Positions 1 to 10,599 of a stretch of DNA of 64,000 nt are shown here, piece after piece. How positions within the stretch are numbered: position 1 is the first letter of the stretch; the number at the start of each line of letters is the position of its first letter. A model generated the notes under the pieces. It was not told the DNA's origin. It saw only the letters and a program-made list of their open reading frames with translations, and made no database searches. The DNA comes from Mesaphorura yosii (taxonomy: Eukaryota > Arthropoda > Collembola > Poduromorpha > Tullbergiidae), in the NCBI GenBank assembly GCA_009869945.1, contig WIXG01000193.1:1-64000 (forward strand), written 5' to 3'. Both the position numbers and the translations under genes were made by a program.

Positions 1-117
1 CATTGTTCCTAGGGAATTGTTCCCAGAGAATTGTTTCCAAACATTGTTCCTAGGGAATTGTTCCCAGAGAATTGTTTCCAAACATTGTTCCTAGGGAATT
101 GTTCCCAGAGAATTGTT
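1..117. repeat. Minisatellite, 41-base period, nearly three copies
   Basis: The first 117 bases are an almost perfect direct repeat with a 41-base period (1-41, 42-82, 83-117). Each period is itself three diverged copies of a 14-base unit close to AATTGTTCCCAGAG (14+14+13). It starts at the window edge, so the full array may be longer. It lies downstream of the DHX9 gene. The same 14-base unit recurs in opposite orientation at 14950-15172 and as a degenerate patch near 50677-50725. Confidence 0.95.
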
Positions 118-209
118 TCTTTTTCAGTTACTTCCACTGAGAGTGGACCTTGCATCATGCTGCTCGCAACCTTTCATAGCAAATAAGTGGAAATCTTGGA
201 AACAATACT

Positions 210-215
210 TTTATT
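210..215 (-). terminator. Poly(A) signal for the DHX9 gene
   Basis: AATAAA on the minus strand, about 135 bases downstream of the DHX9 stop codon. It is the first such signal in the expected place. Confidence 0.5.
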
Positions 216-350
216 CAGCAGCATCAATTACTTAAAATTGAATGAGATCTGACAGAACTGATTGCTTGAAGACAGTCAAAGGATTATGCTAAATAGTTGC
301 AACTACAAAGGTACAAAAGTAAACAAAGTTTTATAATTACTACTTTTAGC

Positions 351-3300
351 CTAATATGGATAATTAGGTTGTGGTTGGTACGACGGGTAAGATCCGCCTC
401 GTCCTGGCGCTCGAGGTCTTCCATTGAAGCCACCACGAAAACCCCTAGGAGCGTTACCTCGGGCACTCCAGCCACCTCTGCTTGAACTAAAAAATCTTTG
501 CCTCGGCTCAAATCCAGACGACTGATATCGTGTCGCGCCAAAATTCCTCGACTGCGATTGGTTGAAACCTCCACCCCTTGGTCTTGGAGGTCCTGCGCCG
601 TACATCGGTCCTCCAAATTGTCCAAATCCTCTCGCTCTGGGCGATTGGTCATAGCCAGGAAACATTCCTCCTCGAGGCCTTGGGCTGCTGGTAACAAGGC
701 TGTATCCTCGTGGAGAAAACTTGTTCGCCAGATTGAATCCACCTCCCCTTGGAGTAATTGGAGTGGCTGGCATGGGTGAAGGGCTGCCACCTTATAAACA
801 AGAAAATATCCCGATGTTTTACTTGTCTTTTGGGAGATTCAACAATGCTTACTGTTAAAATATCGCTTGAACGGAGGCTGCGAGGAATTTGCGTTTGCGC
901 CTCCTGTTGTGTCAAACGTGTTTTCAGGATCTTTGGTTTCACAACTTCGTTTAACCCCTCGCCCGTCTGGCTCACTGCAATTTTTTTCACTCTGCTTTCA
1001 GTTTTCAATATCGACAACAATTTGTTTGTGATTTTATATACCTCTGCCAATTCATTTCAGGTTCGCCATATTCTTGTTCTTCGTAATCGGTTTGCTCCTG
1101 CCCCCCGTGCTGGCCATGAAAACTCTCTCTTTGGCGAGATTTAAGATACGTCTGGTCCTCTAGTCCATAGCGCGCGGCGTCCTGTCTGCATAGTTCCGAA
1201 ACTATTGACACCACAGCCTCGTCATCCGGCGCCAGTGGAAAGAAACCTTCAGGATCCTCGCTGGCCCTGCAAATTAGGTTTTCGATTGGTGCTCTTAAGC
1301 TTATGATAGCTGCTACGTCCTCCGGGTTTATTTCCAAATTCAACCTACGGTGAAAATTATTATATAGTAGAACAATTCAAAACATTTCAGGTATGTTTAG
1401 TATACTTACCAGTTATCAAGACGTATAACGTTGAACGACAAAACATCCACTTTTCTCGCGCCGAACAACAGAAGGTGAATCGGCGAGACGTTGGTCATTT
1501 GTTTGCAAGCTACAGCTCTTGTTCGAATCTGCAAGAACAGCGAAGTGGCAAATGAGGCAAATTCTTCATACCATGCGTTGGCTTTGAAGTACCTTTTCTC
1601 CAAAAACGAAAAACGGATATGGGAATTCGATTTCAAATCTGGAACAATTAACGGATGCCTTATGAATGAGGGCTGATTTCGACTCTGTTGTCAGAACCTT
1701 ATCACATAAGATGAAAATTAGGATCAACATAACGTAAGAGCGTCTTGCACTAAAGTTATTGGAACTGGAATTTGTCTTACTTTGCGCTTATTCATGTGAT
1801 AGCAGACGTTGGGATAAAGCCCAGAGACTAAAAGAGCTACAATTCGGTCCAGTATTGTGCCATGTTCCCGGAAGTAGATCTTCAACGGAGACAATTGATC
1901 GTCAGGAAATCCAATACCACTAAGGACTTGTAGCAACTGGTTCTACAATTACAGTAATCAAATATCTATGTTAAGACAGCCCGGGCGAAAACTAAACACT
2001 TAATATTGTTACGATTGCGACTTGCCTTTGCATCCTTTGTCATTCTCAAAGATGGCAAGGAGAGCATTCTTTCTCGACAGAATTCCATTTCGGCTAACTC
2101 TCCTTTACTTGCGAAATGGGACCATTGTTGGAATGCGTTCAATAATGCAAAATGATCTGAATTTTTGTTCGCTGCAAAAGCCCGTTGCACAGGTAGTAAT
2201 TTCTTTCCTTCCAAACCTGGAAGTGGAATTGCATTGTGATTACGGGTACGCTACGTAATTGCTTTCATTACTCCTTCTCTTTCTTACCTAGATTGAATAC
2301 TTCATTCATGTTAGATGAATTAGCAGCGATGATTGCTAAGGGGTCTGCGCAGCCAAATATTATGCCCAGCACGATCATCTTTCCAAGTCTTGGGTCCAAC
2401 GGCAACTTTGCCAGGGTAGTTCCAAGCCCAGTCAGCTCGCCAGTCTCGTTCAGACATTTCAGGTCTGAGAATGTAACATAAAGATTACAGCGTTTTCAAC
2501 TGAGTCATCACTTGAAATGGTACAAAAACACACCAAGAAGCAGGGCTATGGCTTCAATGACCGCATCGAGCGGAGGAGGCTCCGGGGCTTTACTTAAGAA
2601 GTGTGCAATGCCGCCCAATCGCAGAAGCTTTATCATAAGTGCGATTTCATGCAATGGTGTCCTAAACATTTCTGGGACCATGTTTTCATCCATTTTCTCA
2701 AACCTTGCCTATGAGTTAAACATTTAGACTGTAAAATTAATCGTGCTGATTCCGTACAACAGAACAAATCACCGAAAAATCACTGACTTTACTACACAGG
2801 TGAAAGCACATTCCTTCCTGAACACGGCCAGCCCGACCCCGTCTTTGGAGCAAATTACTTTTCGACGCCCACATAGTCACGAAGGTTGTCTATAAATTCA
2901 TTTAGTTAGAGTAACTTCAAAGGGAATGTTAAAGTGCTGCTTTTTGCTGTCACTTACCATGTTATTGTGTGACGTGAACAGCTTAGTCTTTGCTTTGCAC
3001 GAATCGATTACAAAACCAACATCATCAATTGTGATCGATGTCTCGGCGATATTCGTTGACAAAATAATCTGGAAACATAGTCAATATTAATAATTTTAAA
3101 CTGCATTTGTAAATTCAATTGTCTCCTCTACCTTCGTAATACGCGGAGGAACAGGGGCGAAAACTCTATGCTGATCTTCTCGTGGTAATTGTGAATGCAA
3201 CGGTAAAATTGAGAAAGATTGTGAACCAAAAACTGGATGCGATGACAAATACTTTAGAACCAAGAATATCAAGTTCCATCCAGGAAGGAAAATTAGAACA

Positions 3301-6300
3301 GAAGATTTGTAATCTTGTCCAGACTGCATTTCATTGATGCTGCTTAACAGAGCCACCAAGAGTTCCAAATTAATATCCCTCTCATTCATCAGATTCATCG
3401 AGCGTCTTGTAAGTTCTGAATATTGTGGTCCAGGAGGGACAATGTTTAGATTCTCCTCGGTTCCATTGGTTGCAACTTCTTCGTCTTCATCATTCTTCCT
3501 CTTTTTCGCAGCCCTTTAAATGCGAAAAGAGTATAATGCAACGAGAACTACGCACATGTGTTTAGCTGTCAATACGTGCATACCGTATTGAATCAGCACT
3601 TGGCTGAAACTGAAGCATTTCGACAATATCCTCCAGAAAGTATGTTTGAACTGCGAAGGCCCGTCCTTCCACGGTGAGAACAGGACACCCATTAAAATAT
3701 GTGGTAAAGAGTGTGTCGTCAATTGTTGCACTCATTAGAATGACTCGGAGGTCTGGGTAGGTAGCGAGCATGTCCCGCAACACCACAAGCAGAAAGTCCG
3801 TGTTTACATCTCGCTGAAAGCATGTGAAGTTGAACTCATACAATGCAAGACGATAAAGTGCCGGATAGGCAAGTGGATGGTCTAACCTCGTGAATCTCAT
3901 CCACGATCACATGGCTCACTCCTCTCAAACCTCCTTCTAATTTTCGTAAAAGTACACCTGCAAATACAAATTAGGCTAGAATCAACTTCTTTGACCATGC
4001 ATGACATAATTCCTGAGGTCACTAACCCACTGTGCAAAATAAAATGCTCGCGTACGGTCTCGGTAGGCATGACTCAAATCTGACGCTGTATCCAACTGTC
4101 TGGCCCAATTCCTCTGCACGTTCCGTTGCAACTCTCTCGGCCACAGAAATCGCTACAATAATATATCATTATTCAGATCACAATTCCAAGACTACTCTTG
4201 CAAATGTTTACGACTTTACCGGAAATTCTCCTAGGTTGAGTTATCACGATGTTACAGTCGGCTCCCGACCCAGCCAGTAAATTCTCGTCGAGAATAAATT
4301 GACAAATCTGAGTAGTTTTTCCACAGCCAGTATCGCCCTAATAAATATTTGTGTTTCATTAAATATCTCCTCTTCTATTCCACTATTCCTATATGAAAAA
4401 TAATTTCAGCGATGTCCTTCTCTACCTTAATTAAAATTATTGGATTGTTGAATATAGCCGACAAGATGTTATCCTTGGCTTCGAAAATAGGAAGCTTGGA
4501 TCGTGTTGAAAATAGTTCTTGATAGCTTGAATTGGTCTGTTGCACATCGCGGAAGCTTTGTAGAAATTCGTCGCTAAGTTGCTCCAAAGAAGCGGACGCC
4601 ATGTGTCCTTCGTCAATATTCGTGGCAGTCCAAGGATTCCAATTGGGCAGTGGAGGCGACCATGACACAACAGAAAAGCCGGAAGTATCCTCTTTTGCGT
4701 ACAAAAATGATATATCGGTCTTGATTTCTTGCAACAAGTTTATTCCCTGGATTTCTGATTGCTCGTTCTCTCCTTCCACTGGCTGGGGTGGAGGAGCCTC
4801 CTAGAAGGTAAAGTGAAATAAAGATGTTAGGTTGAAAACGAGTCTTTCAGAACTGCCTGACATTCCACATTTACTGACTGACTTACTGAAGGAACTGGAG
4901 GTGGTGTTATATTCAAACGAGTCAAAATAGTCTTGACTTCCGTCACAAGATTCGGATCAATTCCAACTTTATACGGTTTCATTGAATCCGTGGTTCTCAT
5001 GCGCTTTGTTATTCCACCGAAGGCTTCTATTACTTTCAGATGATACAGCTGTCTCACCAACGACAGAGCACAACTCTTAGAAGCAGTTTGCTTGTTGGAC
5101 CCAGTTTCTCGTGCCTGAATTACTGAAGGGTAAATCGACTATGAGATACTGATGGCAATCAAGCAAAAGAAAGAATTTTACAATAACGAAATGGAAAGTA
5201 GGTTAATTTCATGATGACGCTCTTTCTCACTAGAAAGAGTAGCACCAAGAAATCTTGATCAAAATATTAAACTGAACTGGTAAGAACCTATTGTCGTGAT
5301 TCTTTAACTGGCTCGAGTAAGGATAGCCTTAGACAGAATTAAGTACACAGCTTTTCCTCACGCTTTTCAAGCATTTCATTGACAAGCAACCAACAGGTTC
5401 CACCAATTACTATTTACAAGACCAAGAGTCATAATTAATTTACCTCTGCCTAGTTGCTTCACAAAGAAGTGCATTTCACATTGAAAACTCCTACAATCAA
5501 ATTTTCAAGTTGAAATTCAAATGGGTAGTTCCACATTAGACCTTGCCTGACACTATGGAGTGTTCACTACTCTTCACTCAGCGTAGTGTCAGGTCATACT
5601 TGAGAGTATTCGATAAAATAGCATCCCCGCTCGGTATGTATGTGGTTCCATAAGCAATTAATTAATCAAACCAACACGGTACAAGCACAGAAGCAGCTTA
5701 CTTTGCATGAGGTGGTCCAACACTAGAATACGAGTAGTCTGCTTTAATGTTGTTAGTTTGCAAGAACTGATGTAAGCGAGACTTCGCATTCTCCACCGTC
5801 CAATTTCCATGTAATGCCGCATTCACGTCCAACGACTCTGCCTCCGCCATTTTTGCAGCGTTGATGACATTGAAGTCTGGACCAGGTCGTCCACCCATGT
5901 GAGGTCTAGACAGATATTGATTATTGAAGTCAAGTATTCAAGTCTTTTCTATAAAATACTGCAACTGCAAGTAATTAAACAGATGCCCCACATGTAGCCT
6001 TCTCCCATCTCCCTCGGCCCTCGTCCTCCAGGAAATACCGTCCTGGAGAAACTTGTATCGACAGGTGCCGGCATTCGCATTTGTATCTCAGGACCGCTCG
6101 GCATGAAAGTGAACACCTGGAACATAAAGTGGACAAATGTGTACAATTGTTCCACCGTAACGTTTTTGCAAATCTACCGATGGTGGAATGTCAGCTCGGT
6201 CGAGTTTATTGCTTCGAATGAGAAATTGTATAAAGTCTTTAGCAGCATTAGTTTGCGCATCTTTCTTGTTTGTAGAGTTTCCAGCTGCTCGATACGGAAA

Positions 6301-6549
6301 GCCTGTCACCACTAACTCGCACAGAAAACGTTGTCGTAATTTTGTTCCTGCAACAGGTATAATTAAAATTGGATTCAGTTTCAGTTTGCTATTGTACTCA
6401 GCGAAATGCTACGCTACTTGGTGCAGATAACACTGACCTGCGTTTCGGACATGGTACTGTGGAACGATTTTATTTCTGCCGAGCCACTGATATAAGAAAT
6501 CCTTTGCTTCATCGCCTGGAACACCTTGTGCAGTCTGCGCCGTGTCCAT
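351..6549 (-). CDS. DHX9: ATP-dependent RNA helicase A (DHX9 / maleless), about 22 exons
   Basis: DEAH-box helicase that unwinds RNA duplexes and RNA-DNA hybrids; the fly orthologue MLE acts in dosage compensation. The first exon (6438-6549) starts MDTAQ and opens dsRBD1, which continues in 6178-6347 ([17 protein letters not shown]). dsRBD2 is at about 5447-5900 ([14 protein letters not shown]) and 4888-5114. An NWNPWT linker (about 4630) precedes the helicase core: Walker [11 protein letters not shown] (about 4325), TQPRRIS, DEIHE (about 3895), SAT (about 3730), and QRRGRAGRV (about 2850). The HA2/OB region follows ([22 protein letters not shown], about 2600). The last exon (351-791) is an RGG-rich tail, as in the family. 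The start was chosen because it begins the dsRBD1 exon and has a family-like N-terminus; a 5' UTR intron just upstream is likely. I estimate roughly 1,200 residues. Every key motif is intact. Confidence 0.95.
5539..5595. other. Hairpin inside a DHX9 intron
   Basis: The arms CCTGACACTA (5546-5555) and TAGTGTCAGG (5584-5593) pair perfectly. Around them are a second short stem (GAGTG with CACTC) and outer GACC/GGTC pairing. The fold is about 57 bases with a loop of roughly 12. It sits in the intron at about 5494-5700, between the two halves of dsRBD2. The size resembles a microRNA precursor, but sequence alone cannot show processing. Confidence 0.45.
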
Positions 6550-7625
6550 CTTTGGTATAAAACAAATACCTGCAACGAAATTAAGATTGTGAAGCTTGAC
6601 ACGTAAAGCTAAATGTTTAGAGGGAAATGCGGCTTGGACAATTCAGATAGAGCTAATTTAGTTCAAAGTCATTTATTATCGTAATAAAGTAGTTTCATCA
6701 TAGATCGCGGATGCCATTAAGTAACTTTAACGCAATAATGTTTCTCACCTGATCTATGGACCTTAAGTTCAACTTGAAAACTGGGCAAAGATTGAAGAGG
6801 CCGGAACACAGTTTCATAAGCAGGTCAGGTAGCAATGAAATCAATGTATGTTACGGATCTGACCTGTAAATAATCGTACATGCTTCAGTATTGCACTTTA
6901 CGCATCATTATCAGTGCAATCGTAGATTTTACTTCTCATTTCAGATAGAGCTAATACATTTATGAATTATAATCATGATTTTTCAGATGTTCAATTTACA
7001 TCACGTTGCATCTCAGTAAAGAATTGATATGAAGTGACCACCGATGGGCTAACTTACCTTGAAATGGCTTGGGCTTTGGGTTGGCGATAATCCACAATGA
7101 CGACCAAAATCCTAGAATTTCATGTCACAAATCAGAAGCCAAGTTGAGAAAAACTGAATACCAGGTCAAAGTGTTTTAACGAAGCCGACAACAATCTCTT
7201 CATTGAATTTCTTCTCCATGCCACGCTTCAAGGGAAACCAGTCGACGCGGTTGTGTTGTTGTACAGCAAGGAAGAAGCTGGGGAGATGAGATTCAAATAT
7301 TTGAACCGAACTAATCTTGCCGATTGATTGAGTATTTTTTGAAGATTTCTTGCGGCTGCTGGCGTTAGAAAGATTTGTGACTTTTGTTAACTAATTATTA
7401 TTCGGAGTTGTAGTTGTAAGGCGGATGCTGCTTGGATTCTAAGGTATTGTGACCATTTTATGTTGACTTTCATGTAAAAGTTATAAGTTCCCTAGATTCC
7501 ATTTTGACAGCGCTGTGAAGTTTATTATGATAGTCTCGTGCGATTATAACTCGACGCTTCATTTGTTTGCAGTGCTCACGAACATTTCTACATGTTTCTA
7601 CAATCTTGATTCGATTGTCGCAAAA
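6550..7625. promoter_or_regulatory. Divergent intergenic region, DHX9 and aldo/keto reductase
   Basis: The 5' ends of two oppositely oriented genes face each other here, so both promoters should lie in this kilobase. On the minus strand there are good splice-like sites (an acceptor before about 7125 and a donor CAAG|GTAAGT near 7060), which could be untranslated leader exons of DHX9. A minus-strand open frame at about 7169-7380 has no ATG near its start and no recognised motif. No gene is claimed. Confidence 0.4.
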
Positions 7626-8673
7626 ATGGCGAACATGTCTGCGGCTGCAACGCCTATTCAACACACGATTACAACATTGGCAGGTATTCAGATGCCAAAG
7701 CTGATATATGGGACTGCGTGGAAAAAGGAGCAGACTGCGGACCTTGTATTGGAAGCTTTAAGGGCAGGATTTCGTGGTGAGGTGTCAAACTTTCTGGAAT
7801 CTGGATGTGCTGATTGTAATTGACACTGCACATTGACGTTCTTAAGCTTTGAATCTTCTTCACAGGAATCGACACGGCATGTCAACCCAAACATTACTAC
7901 GAACCAGGTGAAAGCATAGCAAACTTTTAACCATGCAAGTTTGCAAGTCTTTGATTTTTTGATAAGTGATGTTTGTAATTGAAGGTGTTGGAGTGGCCGT
8001 GAAGAAGTTCCTGGCGGAGAATCCATCAATATCTCGTGAAGATTTGTTCATACAAACGAAATTCACGTCTGTGGATGGTCAGGATCCAAATTCTATTCCA
8101 TACGACAAAACGGGCCCAATTCCAGAGCAGGTCAAGCAATCACTGGATGTTTCGCTGAAGAACTTGGGCGTGACTTACATTGACAGTTTGGTACTGCACG
8201 GTCCATTGCGAACGTTTGAGAAGACAATGGAAGTATGGAGGACCTTTGAATCCTTTGTCAACGACGGAAGAGTGAAGCAAATTGGGATTAGCAATTGCTA
8301 CGACGTCAACATGCTGAAGACCCTTTTCACGGGTTCAACCGTCAAACCTGCTGTGATTCAAAATCGGTTCTATCAAGATACGGGCTACGACAAAGAAATC
8401 CGTGCGTTTGCAAAATCGAACGGTATCTTCTATCAGTCATTTTGGACTCTGACTGCGAATCCACATGTCTTGGGTGATCCGAAAGTAAGAGACATGAGCA
8501 AGAAGTATGACAAGACGCCTGCACAATTGTTCTTCACGTATCTGATTCAGTCTGGTGGATTTGCACCGTTAACTGGAACGAAGAGCAAGCTTCATATGGC
8601 ACAAGATTTGGAAGCTTTGCAGATGAAACTGACCGAAGATGAAATGAAAACATTTGACACATTCTTCAACTAA
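7626..8673 (+). CDS. Aldo/keto reductase, 293 aa, three exons
   Basis: NADPH-dependent carbonyl reductase of the aldo/keto reductase superfamily, presumably cytosolic; the substrate is unknown. Exons are 7626-7776, 7866-7907 and 7985-8673, and the frame closes exactly to 293 residues. The catalytic tetrad is visible: Asp53 (GIDTA), Tyr61 or 62 (KHYYEPGVG), Lys90 (FIQTKF) and His136 (LVLHGP). NADP-pocket-like segments follow (GISNCYD, IQNRFY, SFWTLTANP, PLTGT). The ATG has a good context (CAAAAATGG) and starts a compact TIM-barrel; a longer in-frame ORF upstream begins in what looks like leader. The GIDTACQPKHY and SFWTLTANP signatures resemble a branch I associate mainly with fungi and other microbes rather than the common animal AKR1 enzymes. 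That is from memory and untested. The introns and neighbours show it is a resident gene. Confidence 0.9.
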
Positions 8674-9237
8674 GGCGAACATTTAGAAGGCAGAAGTGAC
8701 AGATTAATCTTGTCCTAATTTATTAATTTTGGTTTCCCTAAACTAATCGGTTCATGTTTCTTGTTATTCTATCCACTGCATTTTGTTAAAAGGCTTCAAA
8801 GTTAAAACTACAAGATCACAGTTAAATAAAAACTGAAAGTACTTGACTTGAAATCTACTAAAATGTAATACTTCGGGCAACTTGCTTTCCAAATTAAAGT
8901 TCAGTAACTATCAATACTGTGCACGCATAAACTTGTTCCCAATCCGAAAAACCAAAAATACATCAAAACGCCGTAATGATCACAGAAGTATGTCCTCTGA
9001 TGCAGGAAATTGCTTCCATTGCACTTTAATTCACGCGATTTTAGTACTAAAATTTTCAGAATGCTACTCAAAGGAATTAAGCTAATCTGTAACTTTATAA
9101 GTGAGATTTAATACTGCTTTCATGATTTTGTATGACTAGATGATATCTTATTTTCTCTATTGAAGCTAATAAGAAATGTTGGGAAGAAATTCTAGATTCG
9201 AGTATTAATAATGACTAAGGCTCAGCACAGCGATCAA
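8674..9237. other. Convergent 3' intergenic region
   Basis: This lies between the stop codons of the aldo/keto reductase (+) and PAQR4 (-). It is AT-rich and non-coding, and holds both 3' UTRs. No other feature seen. Confidence 0.6.
8825..8830 (+). terminator. Poly(A) signal for the aldo/keto reductase
   Basis: AATAAA about 150 bases after the stop codon. Confidence 0.5.
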
Positions 9238-10599
9238 CTAAAAAATAGCAGCACATTCAGATCTAGAATAGTTTTTGAGAATCCATCGAATATCACCATT
9301 TGACGCCGCATTCATGTGGAAAACAGCCCAGACCACAAACACATGCATGATGTGATGAGAATTGCAAAACATGTCCAGCTTTCCAGGGAACCACTTTTCC
9401 GGAATTCTTACGACGCCAATCATGCCTCCGATGATTGAGATTGCATCCTGAAGACGAAATTGTACTTTAGCTTAACTAGTCCTTCCTCTTTGAGTATGCA
9501 TTGGTGCATATTTTTACCTGCAGAATGACATGAAGCAGAATGTTCGGCTCGCCTCCACCAAAATGCGATACTCGGACGATGAAGCCAAGGACTCTAGAAA
9601 CTACGACTCCAGTGAAGCACATTCTGCGCGCAAGTGGTGACCATGCCGTCAAAGCCTTGTACAGTCCCCAAGCAGAGGCCACGCCGTACAGTATCATCCA
9701 CGTCGTCTGAATCGGCTCGGGAAGGCACCACGTAGAAGCAGTCAAATTCGTCATAGCACCTGAAACACACGAGCTCAATACTGACCAGATCTGCTTATAA
9801 ATATGTTGCCAGTATCAAATTACCGAAGCATTGAGCCATCCAAATTCCAAACATGTCAATTTGCAGGAGAATCTGGTACAGTCTTGCCCCCAAATGGTGG
9901 TTCATGAAGAGATGGTACGTCACGGAGCCAAGCCACGGAAAGATTGAGCCAAGAATGTGAGACCATCCGAGGAACGTGAAGTAAATATTGTGCTCCGTGT
10001 CTTTCCATGGCCACATGTGTGTGTACGACCAGATAATGTAGATTATTGGAATCACTGCAAATAAAAGCCAAGCACGGCCTCATAAAACTGAACTGAATGG
10101 TCTGAAATCTGATTAGTTCCTCTTACTTACAGTGAGTGATGATATTGACCGTTTCATTATGAAAGTAAAAGAGACTTCTGATGCAGCCATAAGCACTTTG
10201 GACTTCGCGATAGCCGGTATGAACGTACTTGTTGAACTGCAAGTGTAAAGGCATTTCCTCCAGTTTCAGCAAGCGTTGTCGTCTTTCCTCTTTAGTCTCA
10301 TGGTGTTTGTGTTCGATGAGCGCTCCCGATTTGAGCTCCGACCCAATATAGCCATTCGCATGGCCATTGGTTTTGCCTTTGCCATTCTGCTTTCCACGCC
10401 TCTTCAATCCCGAAGTGACGTGCCCGTTGGTCGATGCCTTTTTAATATTTTGATTTCGAGCAGTTTTGTCATTGTGATTCGTCACGTCATCTTGAGCGTC
10501 TTGCTGCTGTTGCAACTTCTTAGCGCTGCCACTGGCTTGCAGTAGAAGTGATTCTGATTGGTTGGGAACTGTCATGACTCGGGTCTGGTGCCGGCTCAT
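9238..10599 (-). CDS. PAQR4: PAQR4-like progestin and adipoQ receptor family protein
   Basis: Seven-transmembrane protein of the PAQR family, relatives of adiponectin and membrane progestin receptors that are thought to act as ceramidase-type hydrolases in Golgi or plasma membrane. Exon 1 (about 10131-10599) has a long polar N-terminus and then the PAQR4-type entry HLQFNKYVHTGYREV, GCIRSLFYFHNE. Later exons carry the membrane segments, with conserved metal-site residues in SVTYHLFMNH (about 9900) and NSHHIMH (about 9335). The stop is at 9238. HLQFNK with GCIRSLF and PEKWFPGKLD matches vertebrate PAQR4 better than PAQR1-3 as I know them. The ~100-residue N-terminal extension, rich in Gln, Asn and Lys, is longer than in vertebrate PAQR4. 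The ATG at 10599 begins the first exon with coding character. Confidence 0.9.

Noticed and set aside
7169..7380. Minus-strand open frame with coding-like composition (SFFLAVQQHNRVDWF, RGMEKKFNEEIVVGF)
   Set aside because: No ATG near its start, no recognised family, and it lies where the DHX9 leader and promoter are expected. It could be part of an untranslated exon.
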